From Isochrysis galbana (Eukaryota > Haptophyta > Isochrysidales > Isochrysidaceae): a stretch of DNA of 64,000 nt. The notes beneath the pieces were generated by a model, which saw only the letters and a program-made list of their open reading frames with translations, made no database searches and was not told where the DNA came from. The position numbers were made by a program, and so were the translations under genes. The stretch lies in the NCBI GenBank assembly GCA_018136815.1, contig CM030940.1, positions 3,598,833 through 3,662,832 on the forward strand, written 5' to 3'. This document shows positions 42,301 to 53,157 of this stretch, in pieces (the first letter of the stretch is position 1; the number at the start of each line of letters is the position of its first letter).

Positions 42301-43904
42301 CCCCACCGGGAGTCGGGTGAATGAAATTCTGGACTGGGTCGGGCAACCCCATTTGGGTGTCTGGACGGGGAACGAACGGCGAACGAAGGGCTGTGGGGCG
42401 GCGAGGCGCTCCTAGCGGCCCTAGTGTGATGGGTTGTAAGAGATTGTTAGACCTACAAAGAACTCTTCCCTCAGGGAGGGAGCCTAAGCTGCTTGAGTGC
42501 AGCGACGCAGCGAACAACGACGGACAACGAAGCTGAGAACAACAGGATACACCGACTCACGAACACACCGGAATCATTCACCCAAACCAAGCAAATTATC
42601 AAGCAACCGCGACCCCAAATCACCGATAACTCAAACACGTCGCGAGAGACGGAGAGAGAGAGCGAGTGAGAGAGAGAGACTCCGCAGCGACGGCCGGAGC
42701 GTGTCTCCGTTGTAACTTCCCACGTAGCGGAGAGTCCGAAGGGGAGCGTCCTGTCGCGCGACCACGGCGATCACTTTGGATACAGATCGCAACGAGATGT
42801 CTTCACGACAGAGGAAATCTTGCCGTTGAGCGTGAACCTTCTAGACGCTTCTAACGAACAACCCTGAGTAGCAACCAAGGGGAAGGAACACCAAAGGGGC
42901 CAAGGCTTGCATGTAACTTGCATCAAGGGGAAAGATTCCCTCACCTAGGAAGCGAACCTACACCGATCTCCAAGGGGAGATGGCAAATTAAACCTCAAAT
43001 CTCGAGCGGCTAGAGCAACCGACTCGCTCGCCAAAACCTTGACCGAGAAGAAAGAAGCAAGGACCTACAAGCCAAGGGTAGCGGACCTAGGGAATGTGAG
43101 AGGAAATTTCCGAACGCCAAGACGAACACCAAACGCGGGAAGGCAACGAAACCCTAACCAAGCCAAGCGGAACCTACGAAGAACAGGCCTGGACGACAAC
43201 GACAACGAAAGTGAAAGTGAGCAAGTCCCAAGCAAGAACCGGAACTCAACAAGAAACAACAAGCCTTGCAAGAAGCTAAACAAGCCTTCACAAGGTAACT
43301 CGAGAGCCTGAGACAAGCGCGCAGCGAGTGACAGGCGACCTGGCTCCTTTGGGTCAAGATTACCCGAAAGGAGGAAACCTGGAATCTAGACCTGACAAAC
43401 AGGCTAGAAGGAACGAAACGAGAACTCGAATTCTAGATCGCTAGGGACGAACCCTACCAACCTAGGTATGCCTGAGCTTCACCGTGTGGCCGCACGGCGA
43501 AGGACCTGGAATCAAGAGCCTGGAAATCGCATCATCTAGGATGAATGCGACACCCCCCGACTAAGATCGAGACGTCTCCCGATGTCGAGCGGTGAACTTG
43601 GAAACAGAGACCTGGAACTTGGAACCTGAGCTGACCAGAGGTCAGAATCGGAACAAGAAGCAACGAAACATAGCGAGCGAAACGTGGAGACAAGAACACC
43701 CTTTGGATCCAAAGCGAGCACGAAATCGGCGGCTTAACGCGGCGGCCTCTTTCGTACGCACTGCCCCACCCACTTCTCCCTTTTACAGGAGCTTTGCTCG
43801 GGTGTTGCGCCGGGTGTAGAGCGCAGGCAGCACGCGTTCATCACCTCCATGATTCGCTCGGACGGAAACTTGAACTCGGAGCCCTAGCCGAGGCGTGGGG
43901 CTAG
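42301..43904. other. Non-coding, 3' flank of the Ty3/gypsy fossil
   Basis: An A-rich strand without a convincing gene, lying where the 3' untranslated part and 3' LTR of the neighbouring minus-strand element would be expected. A polypurine stretch lies on the minus strand near 43770-43790. I could not fix LTR borders because no second copy is in view. Confidence 0.4.
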
Positions 43905-46900
43905 CCTAGAGGGACGGGTCCCTTACCCAAGACATGGGATCAACGAGAATGGAGCCTGGATCGAGTGCGCGACGACGGCGCATCGAGAACGGGAGGAAGA
44001 GGAGTATCCCTGGCCGACGAAGAAGTTGCTTCCGGGGACTCAACATCTTCTGGACAAGTCTCTTCGACGGAGCGATCATAATCATCAAGCAAATCAGAAC
44101 AACGACGGAGCAACTCGGAACGAGGCTCCCAGGTGGCTTCTCGAATAGAATAGCCACGCCACTTCACGAGGTACTCGGTAGAATCGCCATGGCTACGACG
44201 ATCGAGCAACTTCTCAACGATGTACTCGTCGTCAGCCAGCGGCTCTTCATCAACGAAAGTATGATACGGCCGGAGGTTCGAGATATGCACCTTCTCCTTG
44301 ACTAACCGGTTCTCCAAATCACGGAGTCGGTACCTAGTGTCGGACAGAGCCTCTACGACGCGGTAGGGACCCGAGTAGATGAATTGCAACTTGTTGGCAT
44401 GGCCTGGTAATCGCATGCAGACGCGATCCCCAGGTTCGAAACGCGCTGGTCTTTGAGACTTGATGGTAGCGTCACGGACTGACTCAGCCTGAGCGGCTAG
44501 GGTAGCCTCGAGAGCGCTGGACCAAGAGAGGCGGAGGCTCGCATTGAGCCTGGATGCGTACGAGCGAACGTCGGCGGACGCCGCCTCGAGAGCAGTTGGC
44601 GAAACAGACTTCGGATCAGAAAGTTGAGCGGGCAGACGCAGCTCACGCCCAAAGATCAAAGACGCTGGAGACCGGGAGGTAACACGACCGGAAGAAGCCC
44701 TCAACGAGAGGAGTAGGAACGGCAAATGGTCGACCGAATGGCTGCCACCCTCGTTCGAGGCGCGCATCAAACGGATGAGCGTTTGCTGAGCGCGTTCGAC
44801 GAAGCCTACACCTTCATGTCGGTACGGCTCTGTACTCGACAAATCAGTCCCGGTGAGCTCCAGAATACGCGAAACAAGAACCGAACAAAGATTCGAACCG
44901 GCGTCGGTCCGAAGCTGCCTAGGGACTCCATAACGCGTCACAATCAAGCGGATGAACATGTCCAAGGCCATCTCCGACGAGGGATCCCCATTCGACGGCT
45001 CAGCCTCAATCCATCGAGTGAGCGAGTCGATGAAGACGACCAGCTTGTCGTAACCCGAGACTCCAGGCACGAAGTTGTGAGTGGGAGCCAGTGAGAGCAC
45101 GTCGCAGTAGACCACATCAAAGGGGTAGGTACCCACGGAGAGACCGGAGGGCGACGCTAGAGCCCTAGGTAGCGGCTTGGCGAGGGTGCACTCGTGGCAT
45201 TCCCGGACGTAGGATGCAACGTCGGAAGACATGCCAGGCCAGTATACCCGAGTACGAAGAAGACCGGACATACGAGAAACTCCAAGGTGACCGGAGCGAT
45301 CGTGGTAGGCAAAGAGGTAGCGAGACCGCAACGAGGGCGGAACATAGAGCACTAGCGAGTCCGGGTCGGTGGAGTCAAGGACGGTGCGATAGTAGACGAG
45401 CCCATCGTGAACGACGAAACGGCGAAACATCTTGGATTGCTGAGCGGGAGCGGGAGCGACAGAACTGGAACACGAATCATCTTCGGCAATGGGGCCCGAG
45501 GCGGCGGCCGGCGGAGGCGACCCTTGGCCTGATGGCTCGTGATTGACCGTCTCTCTTGAGCCTAGGAGTGGCTCTACGAACGGATCTTCCGCCAGGGCCG
45601 CTCTCATCTCTTCGGAAGTCGGCGTACCCGGGGCCAAATAACTGGACTGGATGGCGGGCCCGGAATCGGAGGCTCGACGACGAGATCGGTCCAAAGCTTG
45701 AAGCCCTCGCGCCGTAGCTACGGAGCGCGTGATGGCAGCCACCGGATGAGACCGTTCACGCTCGGCTAGAGACTCTGAGCTAGGCTCACGTACCGCTAGC
45801 GGCGCTGGGCCGGCGAGTGGTTCATCTTCGTGTTCCGGCTCCAGGGATGCTAGCCGGGAGAGCCCGTCAGCATCCTGATGAACAGCTCCTGGTTTATGTT
45901 CGACATCGAACCGGTACTCAGCCAACTTGAGAGCCCACCGAGTCAGCCGAGAGGCTGGCCACCGGCTACTTGATCCTTCATGGTATGCAGCCATCGCAGC
46001 GCGGAGTGGTCGACGACTAACTTGAACCGACGCCCCCAAAGGTAGGGTCGCCAATTTCGGATTGATTCCAGGGCAGCCAAGAGCTCAATCTCGGTCACCG
46101 TCCAATGGCGTTCGGCCGAGGTGAGACTGCGAGCGTAGTACCCAACGACTCGTTCACGGTTATCGTCTCCTAGCTGCGAGAGGATGCCGGCGATACCCAA
46201 CTTGCTAGCCCCATCGGTCTTGACGATGAAGGGCCGATCATCCCTGGGTGGAGTCAAGACGGGCTCCGAGGTGATCGCTGTCTTGAGCTCTTGGATAGCT
46301 CGGCGACACTCCTCGGACTGGGACTCCTTTGCCACGTCGCAGCCCTTCCGCGTGAGAGCAGTGAGAGGAGCAGCCTTAGCGGCGAATTGGCGAATGAATC
46401 GACGATAGTAGGAGCAAAGGCCGAGGAAAGATCGAACCGCTTCCAAGGAGTTGATGGATGACGGGTCGATGTCGGCGACAGCTGCGACCTTCTTCGGGTC
46501 CATCTTGAGACCTTCCCTCGAGACAACGTGACCGAGGTACTCCGTAGAGGTGGCAAAGAAGACACACTTGGACATCTTGCAGGTCAGGCCGGCCCACTCT
46601 AGCCGTTCGAGAACGAGGTCTAGCCGGTGAAGCATTTGCTCGAACGAAGCCTGTGCCCTGGCCTCTTCGGAAGGACCCACGCCCGTTGACCAGATGCCCA
46701 CATCATCGAGGTAAGGCATGCAGATCTCCCACGCTAGCGCACCGAGAACGATGTCCATCAAGCGGCACATGTAGGAGGGACCTGATTGGATGCCGAACGG
46801 TAGAAAGTTGAACTCGTATTTGCCGCGGTGGGTAGTGAAAGCGGTGATATGTTTGTGCGATTCTTTGATCGGGATGCCCCAAAAAACCAGAGGCTAAATC

Positions 46901-47458
46901 GAGAGTACATAAGAAGAGAGAACTGAGCGGCCCTTGGCCGGACGCTAGCCTATCAATAGCCTCTACAATGAGGGGTAGAGGGCTATCCTCGACGCGTAGC
47001 TTGGCGTTCGTGTCGCGGTAGTCCACGCAGAATCGAACGGAGCCATCTTTCTTGCTGACCAGGACTACTCGGGAAGCCCAAGCCGAATTTGACTTGCGAA
47101 TAATGCCAGCGGCTTCCATCTTGGCTACCTCCTCTTCTATGATGAGCTCGCCTGCGCGGCCCACTCTAGACGGAGCGTGCCGGTGAGGAACAGCGCCGGG
47201 GTTGAGTGGCAACTCCACCTCGAGAACGTGCGTATGGTTTGGAGCCCCCGGGTGCAACGCGAAAGCTTTGATGCGCCGGGCCAAGAGTTGGCGTACTTCT
47301 TCTCGTTGATCGTCGGAAAGAAGCCGGTCCGGATCGATGGTGGCTGAGTCGAGTAGAGCTCGTTGCTCCTCGCTCAGCGCGGTGACAGGGTCACCATCCC
47401 CCTCGCTTCCAGTCGGAGTCCAGCCCCGGTGCAACTTGAAACGCACCTGGAGCGAAGC
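43905..47458 (-). mobile_element. Ty3/gypsy chromovirus fossil, pol region
   Basis: The parts in transcript order are reverse transcriptase (about 47400-46500, with a YLDD core), RNase H (about 46300-46000), a zinc-binding integrase with its DDE core (about 45500-44500), and a chromodomain near the end (about 44230-44080). This order and the chromodomain identify a chromovirus of the Ty3/gypsy group. The 5' portion (gag, protease, 5' LTR) is missing because the element runs into the 47459-47558 assembly gap. It is broken, with about two or three breaks. Long stretches still read open, so it is probably not ancient, but it cannot be dated without an LTR pair. Confidence 0.9.
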
Positions 47459-47558
47459 NNNNNNNNNNNNNNNNNNNNNNNNNNNNNNNNNNNNNNNNNN
47501 NNNNNNNNNNNNNNNNNNNNNNNNNNNNNNNNNNNNNNNNNNNNNNNNNNNNNNNNNN
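47459..47558. other. Assembly gap (100 N)
   Basis: Exactly 100 N. The two sides belong to different elements, the Ty3/gypsy pol region on the left and a LINE C-terminus on the right, so the true content and length are unknown. Confidence 1.
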
Positions 47559-48625
47559 AAACATACCAAACAAGCCCCAGCCGGCAAGCGAGGCATGGGC
47601 CCGAAGAATCAACCTAACCCACGAAGAGTGGAAGCACGTGGCCAGCTTATACACCCTACCCCTTCTAAAACACACGGACAAACACCCTCACTTCAAACAC
47701 ATCACCCACAGGAGGATATGTACGCGAAACCGCTACGCCATGGCGACCACGAATACCTGCAGACTATGCGGAAAATATCACGAGAGCTCGACCCACTTAG
47801 CTAGGTGCACAGCCACGAAGCCAATCTTCGAGACCATAGAAGCGGTAGCGGGTTTCACGCCGGAGCGCAAAAGGACAGCGACACAGAAGATAAAGGACAG
47901 ACTCTTCGCATACCCGGGTACACCGACGCCAGATAGCCTCAAAACCCTATACATAGTAGCATGGAGATACATAATAAGCGACTTCTACAAAGTCGAATAC
48001 GACAATCACCCCTTCCACTATATACCCGTCATCGAACGTACCTTTACCAGATTCACGATCCTCGTACGGGGCCTTGAAGCCTCTAACAAAACCTCGCCGG
48101 CACGTACGCACCAAGCCTCCAGAGGCAGAAAACCTAAGATTAAGGACGCAAGGGATCTTAGCGCCCCAATATTTAAGGTGAACGACAAAGGTGTCCTCGC
48201 GATGAGCGTGAATCTGTCCCTGGTGGCACACGCACTCGACATGGCGGGAAAGTTAGCCTGAAAACCTGACGAACACCACACCTCACACCCCCCCTCCCCA
48301 CAAAAAAAAAAAAGAAAACAACCCTAACAGCGTCGGCCCGGTACATACACAACCCCAAGTCCGACACTTAAGGTAACCCCAACCTTAAATACCCCAAGAG
48401 AAGCCGATCGCTCGATGGCGCGAGGGAAGGCCGAAGAGTCGACCGTCGGGGATCGGTGCACGCCGCCTGCCACTGGAAACCCCAAGTACTGGGCCCCTAA
48501 GTAGAGCACAAGGGGACGAGCCGCAAGGCGAGTGCGAGGGAGTGATAAGGGATGCGGGCGCGGCTGTCAGATGGAGGATGTCAGTGTCGCGCGCGCGGTG
48601 AGATCATTAAGAAGTTTTTTTTTTC
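47559..48625 (+). mobile_element. LINE subfamily A, 3' part
   Basis: The copy emerges from the gap within the pre-finger region and continues to the stop at 48261, the 3' UTR (CCTAAGTAGAGCACAAGGGG near 48496) and the tail GGTGAGATCATTAAGAAG plus ten T's at 48598-48625. Its tail directly abuts the 3' end of the opposite-strand LINE. Confidence 0.85.
47560..48261 (+). CDS. LINE ORF C-terminus, partial at the gap
   Basis: The frame is open from the gap: NIPNKPQPASEAWARRINLT, then the KHITHRR block, the finger CRLCGKYHESSTHLARC (C-x2-C-x8-H-x3-C), LYIVAWRYIISDFYKVEYDN, and the end ALDMAGKLA. It is the most similar relative of the C-terminal third of the 38077-40572 protein. No break is visible in the part present. 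Confidence 0.8.
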   Translation, partial: NIPNKPQPASEAWARRINLTHEEWKHVASLYTLPLLKHTDKHPHFKHITHRRICTRNRYAMATTNTCRLCGKYHESSTHLARCTATKPIFETIEAVAGFTPERKRTATQKIKDRLFAYPGTPTPDSLKTLYIVAWRYIISDFYKVEYDNHPFHYIPVIERTFTRFTILVRGLEASNKTSPARTHQASRGRKPKIKDARDLSAPIFKVNDKGVLAMSVNLSLVAHALDMAGKLA

Positions 48626-48767
48626 TTGTTCCGTTGAGTGACCTGTTTATAGTGTAAGTGTTTCGGGGTGTAGTCGTATTAGTTTGTAAGTCCGTTTATC
48701 CGGCATGTCCGTAGTTATGGTCGATCGCCAGTCTTGACACACGGTCGGAGCGGGTCGGAGCGTCTTT

Positions 48768-49925
48768 TTATGCGAGCCTCTCAGCTAGGCCGAGGGCTTT
48801 TGCTACTAGGCCAAATTCTTCACTTAGTTGTAGCCTACCTTGTTCATCCTTGGTGAATATAGGGTTGCTGAGTTCTGTCACTTTTTTTATCTTAGGTTTT
48901 CTCCCCTGAGCGGCCTTATACGTGCGCATAGAATTATGAGGATCCGGCGAAATTTTGCCTCGGACCAGGGTGGCGAATCTCATCAGCGTGGATTCCAGGA
49001 CTGGTATATAGTGGTAGTTGTGCGCCTCGAACTCTACTCTGTAGAAGTCTTTTATTATGTGTTTCCATGCTATTATGTAGAGCGCTTTTAGACTATCGGG
49101 AGTGCTCGTATCGGGGTATGTGAAGAGTCTATCTTTCACTTTCTGTGTACGCGATCTCCTAGCAGTGGGCGTGTGTTTTGTAAGGGCGTCTATTGTTTCG
49201 AATATCGTTTTCGTCGCGGGGCACCATCCTAGATGGCACGAGTCTTCTCGGTGGCCGTGGCACAGTCTGCATTTGTCTGTCGGGCTGTCTGGGAATCTGT
49301 TTCTAGTGCCGATCCTTCTGTGCGTGATATGTTTGAAGTGTAGGTGTTTATCCGTGTGTTTTAGCAGCGGTATTGTGTATAGTCTAGCTATGTGTTTCCA
49401 TTCCTCTTTCGTGATGCTAAGTCTGTTCTCCCACGCGGACCTCGCCGCTTGTGGGGCGTTTTTCCGATTTGTTTTGATCACTTCTTTGGTGATGTCGGAG
49501 ACGGTGATCGCGTCTAGTGCGACCCTTCCTTTTCGTATGGCGTACTCATCCGCCAGAGGGTATTCCATGAATTTAGGGCCTTTATATCCGCCCTCCCATT
49601 TTGCCGGTTGGTGGTAGTATTGGATTTCTTCGGCTTTCGCCACATTCCCGGTGCCGGCTATCTCTCCTAAGTAATCGGTGTCAGCGTGTAGCCAGATGTT
49701 GTTGAATCTGCTTATGAATCTTTCGTCTTCCGTGACTCTAACTTCTCTGCGAGGTATCGCATCCCTTGGCTCCTGTGGCTGGGAGCCGCAAGCATGCGGC
49801 TCCTCCTCTTTGATATCTTGAGGGGGGCGCTCTCTCGCTCGCTCTAACAGTCTTGTTGCATAACCTACGACTACGTCCCATGAGTCAAGGAATTCCTTTT
49901 TATGTATCACGCGGCCTTCGTGCAT
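48768..49925 (-). CDS. LINE ORF C-terminal part, 385 aa
   Basis: An open segment matching the pre-finger region (AKWEGGYKGPKFMEYPLADE), the KHITHRR block, the finger CRLCHGHREDSCHLGWC, LYIIAWKHIIKDFYRVEFEA and the end ALGLAERLA. An upstream segment of the same element (50481-50092) carries the RT-thumb sequence in another frame, so this copy cannot make one protein. Its sequence differs clearly from the copies at 38077 and 47560. Confidence 0.75.
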   Translation of the reverse strand: MHEGRVIHKKEFLDSWDVVVGYATRLLERARERPPQDIKEEEPHACGSQPQEPRDAIPRREVRVTEDERFISRFNNIWLHADTDYLGEIAGTGNVAKAEEIQYYHQPAKWEGGYKGPKFMEYPLADEYAIRKGRVALDAITVSDITKEVIKTNRKNAPQAARSAWENRLSITKEEWKHIARLYTIPLLKHTDKHLHFKHITHRRIGTRNRFPDSPTDKCRLCHGHREDSCHLGWCPATKTIFETIDALTKHTPTARRSRTQKVKDRLFTYPDTSTPDSLKALYIIAWKHIIKDFYRVEFEAHNYHYIPVLESTLMRFATLVRGKISPDPHNSMRTYKAAQGRKPKIKKVTELSNPIFTKDEQGRLQLSEEFGLVAKALGLAERLA

Positions 49926-50865
49926 GAAGGTTTCGGGCAGGTGCTCTATATATGCCGAGCACTCTTCCTTGCTGTACCTGTACGGCGTCGTAAGGGCGCC
50001 GTCCTTGAAGACGTTGTGAACTACGTTAGTATGTAGTGATTCCCATAGGCGCGCCCACGGGGCCCGTATCGCAGGGGGGGGGATGTGTAGGTTATTTATG
50101 CCATATTGGCTGTGAGAGCGCGCCTTCCCGCGTAAGGGAAGAAGGTTTTATGTCGGAGTCTCTAAAATTCGCGAGGGCCTCTTTCCAGCAGGTTGGGAGT
50201 GCCGGGTTTCCTCTAATGCTGCCCGTCAACGCTTTCATAGGGATCACAGAGAGGACGGCGCCTCTTCCCAGACCGGTCCTACAGAACCAGGCATCGAGGC
50301 CATGTTTCCATAGTGCCTTCCGCGCATTCAGGTAGTTTATGATCCATTTAGCTTGTAGTGCTTTTACGTGGGCCGACCAATCTAGGAGTCCCAGCCCCAG
50401 TGTTCTGGTCGCGCTTTTCTCGTGTGTTGTGGCGTAGCTTGGGTATTTCACCCATTTATTCTGTTTGTTAGTGTACGCCAACTATCCCAAGCTGCCGCGT
50501 TGTGGGTTGTGGGGGCCCGGCCTAACGTCGTTAACGCTAGAAATATTGGTAGCAGGAATTACCTTTTTTCGGGCCGGATTGCTTCTTTTTTTGTCGCGCT
50601 TTTGTCGCTGGCCCTCTTTGGGGCCGGCCACAGTTGGCAGGAGGAGTGGAGGGAGTTGGGTGGGCATGGTGGCCATGGTCATGGTGGCCATGTAGCTGTG
50701 TGGCTTGTCGGTCGGGGGCGGCACGGGCCGTGGCTCGTGCACACCTGGTCAGTCTTGGGCGCTGCTCGTGGCCGCTTTGGCGGCCCGGCGGTGGTCATGG
50801 CCCGATCGGCCGGCGCGGCGGGGATGGCGGCAGGAGGGGAGGGGAGCGACGCGCGCTCCATGACC

Positions 50866-50885
50866 CTATCTTTCTGCAAAGATAG
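50866..50885 (-). other. LINE 5' terminal hairpin
   Basis: CTATCTTTGCAGAAAGATAG has an 8-bp stem and a GCAG loop, four bases before the ATG at 50861. The stem sequence differs from that at 4517-4534, yet pairing is kept. Confidence 0.75.
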
Positions 50886-50887
50886 TT

Positions 50888-51116
50888 GCACAAGGCCTGC
50901 CCTAAACGCCACTGCCACTGCCGAACCCCGGCCCTAGGTAGAGCACGTGGGCCCACCCCGGACACCGAAGGAAAAGTAAAGAAGGGGGGGGAGGAGGAAG
51001 TGGATGGTGAGGGGCGTGAGGGGAAGATAAAGGGCGGCAAACGGCAAAGCACAAGGAGGTTAGACCGTTGTCGTAGGTGTGTAGCCCCTGGAATCTTCAA
51101 GATTTTTTTCTAAACC
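50888..51116 (+). mobile_element. LINE subfamily B, 3' UTR-only remnant
   Basis: It starts within a base or two of the opposite-strand LINE's 5' hairpin. It carries GCCCTAGGTAGAGCACGTGG, the ACACCGAAGG block, a purine tract, and GTAGGTGTGTAGCCCCTGGA followed by a T-run. Confidence 0.8.
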
Positions 51117-51342
51117 TGCCCTCTCAGCCAGAAATTTGTTTGAAGTCCGACTGAACGCTAAGCCTAGCTACACCCGGCCAACCCTAAACCTAGCTGACAC
51201 TCAACCTCGTGAACTCTACCCCCGCTGGGGGGCCAAAATCGCTACTTGTCATCATCGCGCATCATTCCTCTCTATTCACGTAGCAGGCGACGCCCGACGC
51301 CCGTCTGCCACACCACACGTCGCATCGAGAGTGGGATGCTCA

Positions 51343-52761
51343 TTACGTCTCGGCTGATAGTGGCAGCGCCCGAGATGAGACTGCAGCTTCCGCCACAGAA
51401 ATAGCCCCGTTGGGAGCACCATGCGCCTTCGTGTGGTTGTGGAAGACACGCGCTTTTGTGTGGTTGTGGAAGACGCGTGCCGTGTATGTATGATGCGACT
51501 GGCGGGTGATATTGTGGAGCCCTCGGCAGGCTGGGGAGTGCGCCACGGCTTCTGGTGTGCCTCCCCGTTCGTGGGCTGCTGCCATCCCTTGCACTGCGGG
51601 GTGCAACGGCATGCCGATGCGATCAAACATGTTGCGGTACAATGAGGCGATCCGATACCGATTAGCATCAAAGGCCGCACCGTCGAAGCTTGTCGCCATC
51701 CTAGCCCAGATCCCAGCCGTGTCAATGCTCGTCGCCTGGAGTGCGGGGACGTCCATAACAATGTATGGCATGCGCATGGCCTCTGCCAGTTCCAAGATGC
51801 GCATGTCTGTTGCAATGACGACCACCGGCTTCACCACCGCCAGACCCATCATGCTGCCGTGAATGCGAGCCGAGACGAGTGCGTCCACTTCATGCAATGC
51901 CTCCGCCCAGGCCGGCACGCTGTAGAAGTAGCGAACGCTGCGGTATGAAAGTTTGGCCTTCGGCCCATACCTGTCGATGCACGTGTAGTCATTGGCGTCT
52001 TGGACAACAACAAAAGACCCGGGGGTACTACCCACCAGGCGGAGGAGCGCTATCGTCAGCTGCTCCGCGCTAAGGCAGCCTGCGGGGAGCCCGACAGCAA
52101 AGCGCAACTGGCGGGTAGAGGAGAGGGCGGGTAGTCCACAGTATGCATCCTGCAATCTTCGACCAAGATGAAGGTCCTTGTTGAGGAACAGGCTTGGGCA
52201 CCCGGCCACCACAGTTGGCGGCCCACCATTGTGCTGGATCACATCAGCAGTGAACTGCCCCCGCACTGAGATGGCACCTCGTTGACTAACCTCTCGGAGC
52301 AGGCGCAAGTGCTCAGGTGCGAGTGTCCGGGTTTGAGGGTCGGCGCCCCGTGCGGATTGCGCCCCGATGCCGACGATGAGCGTGGGGAGGTTATGCTGCA
52401 CCACCATGTCTGCCAGCCTCTCCACCTCCGCAGCGGAGCTGTTGAAGACGGCGGGGCTGGTGTCCTCGCGGGTGCGAAGGCAGTTGGCCTGCGGCACGAG
52501 GAGCGCGCTAGCCTGCCGCCGCCGCCCGACGCCGGGCTGCGCCTGCGCCACCTCCGGACTGAGCAGTGAGCGAGCAGCGTACTCCCACACCTGGTTGCCG
52601 AGATTTCTGGTGCCCAACAGGGTCGCCGCATCGAAACTGAGCCCCGAGATGGGCTCTGGAGTCACGTCCCGCGCCACGTACACCAGACACACCCGCCCCG
52701 CCGGCGCAGGGCCGCCTGAACCCACGAGGAGCCCCGGTAGCGCCTCGACCGCCGCCGGCAT
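51343..52761 (-). CDS. Polysaccharide pyruvyl transferase-like protein
   Basis: 472 aa from the ATG at 52761; a longer frame upstream is only translated GA repeat. The family core is visible: GTRNLGNQVWEYAARSLL near the start, then VGIGAQS, AISVRGQFTADVI, GCPSLFLNKDL and the signature VDALVSARIHGSMMGLAVV with KPVVVIATD. In bacteria this family adds ketal pyruvate to exopolysaccharides (CsaB/WcaK type), and some eukaryotic microbes have homologues acting on surface glycans. Substrate and compartment are unknown; no signal peptide is evident. The C-terminus has a short tandem repeat (ARVFHNHTK twice). It is a single exon. Confidence 0.8.
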   Translation of the reverse strand: MPAAVEALPGLLVGSGGPAPAGRVCLVYVARDVTPEPISGLSFDAATLLGTRNLGNQVWEYAARSLLSPEVAQAQPGVGRRRQASALLVPQANCLRTREDTSPAVFNSSAAEVERLADMVVQHNLPTLIVGIGAQSARGADPQTRTLAPEHLRLLREVSQRGAISVRGQFTADVIQHNGGPPTVVAGCPSLFLNKDLHLGRRLQDAYCGLPALSSTRQLRFAVGLPAGCLSAEQLTIALLRLVGSTPGSFVVVQDANDYTCIDRYGPKAKLSYRSVRYFYSVPAWAEALHEVDALVSARIHGSMMGLAVVKPVVVIATDMRILELAEAMRMPYIVMDVPALQATSIDTAGIWARMATSFDGAAFDANRYRIASLYRNMFDRIGMPLHPAVQGMAAAHERGGTPEAVAHSPACRGLHNITRQSHHTYTARVFHNHTKARVFHNHTKAHGAPNGAISVAEAAVSSRALPLSAET

Positions 52762-52774
52762 CGGAGGCTCCTCA

Positions 52775-52896
52775 CTTTCTCTCCCTCTCTCTCCCTCCCT
52801 CCCTCCCTCTCTCTCTCTCTCTATCCCTCTCTCCCTCTCTCTCTCCCTCCCTCTCTCTCTCTCCCTCTCTCTCTCTCTCCCTCCCTCTCTCCCTCT

Positions 52897-52955
<59 letters not shown>

Positions 52956-52980
52956 CCTCTCTCTCTCTCTCTCTCTCTCG
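52775..52980. repeat. (CT)n/(CCCT)n microsatellite
   Basis: About 205 bp beginning 14 bp upstream of the pyruvyl transferase-like ATG. In that gene's sense it is a GA tract. Confidence 0.95.
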
Positions 52981-53075
52981 TACAATAGTACAGTCGGGGT
53001 CGCGGGGAGAGGACGGGGAGAAAGACGCGCGGGGCTGCGGGGGAAGCAGGAGGGAGAGGGACAAAGGGAGAGAGA

Positions 53076-53112
53076 GAGTGGGGGGGGGGGGGGGGGGAAG
53101 GAGGGAGAGGGA

Positions 53113-53157
<45 letters not shown>
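53076..53157. repeat. Poly-G run and (GA)n microsatellite
   Basis: An 18-nt G-run near 53080 and about 40 bp of GA. With the CT tract at 52775-52980 it makes an inverted purine/pyrimidine pair. Confidence 0.9.

Larger units (their letters stand above)
48626..50887 (-). mobile_element. LINE, 5' end joined to RT-thumb region by internal deletion
   Basis: In its own sense it begins with the hairpin at 50885-50866 and the ATG at 50861 (MERASLPSPPAAIPAAPADR), with a short N-terminal piece to about 50560. It then jumps to the part after the RT catalytic core (50500-50150: LGLGLLDWSAHVKALQAKWI) and continues through the C-terminal zinc finger to the stop at 48768. The frame shifts once between about 50090 and 49925. 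The C-terminus (GLAERLA) is of type A, but the 5' hairpin is of the CTATC type seen in B copies. Confidence 0.75.

Noticed and set aside
43039-43311. 90-aa basic frame as a gag-like gene
   Set aside because: It is on the strand opposite the adjacent Ty3/gypsy element and lacks a zinc knuckle or capsid-like pattern.
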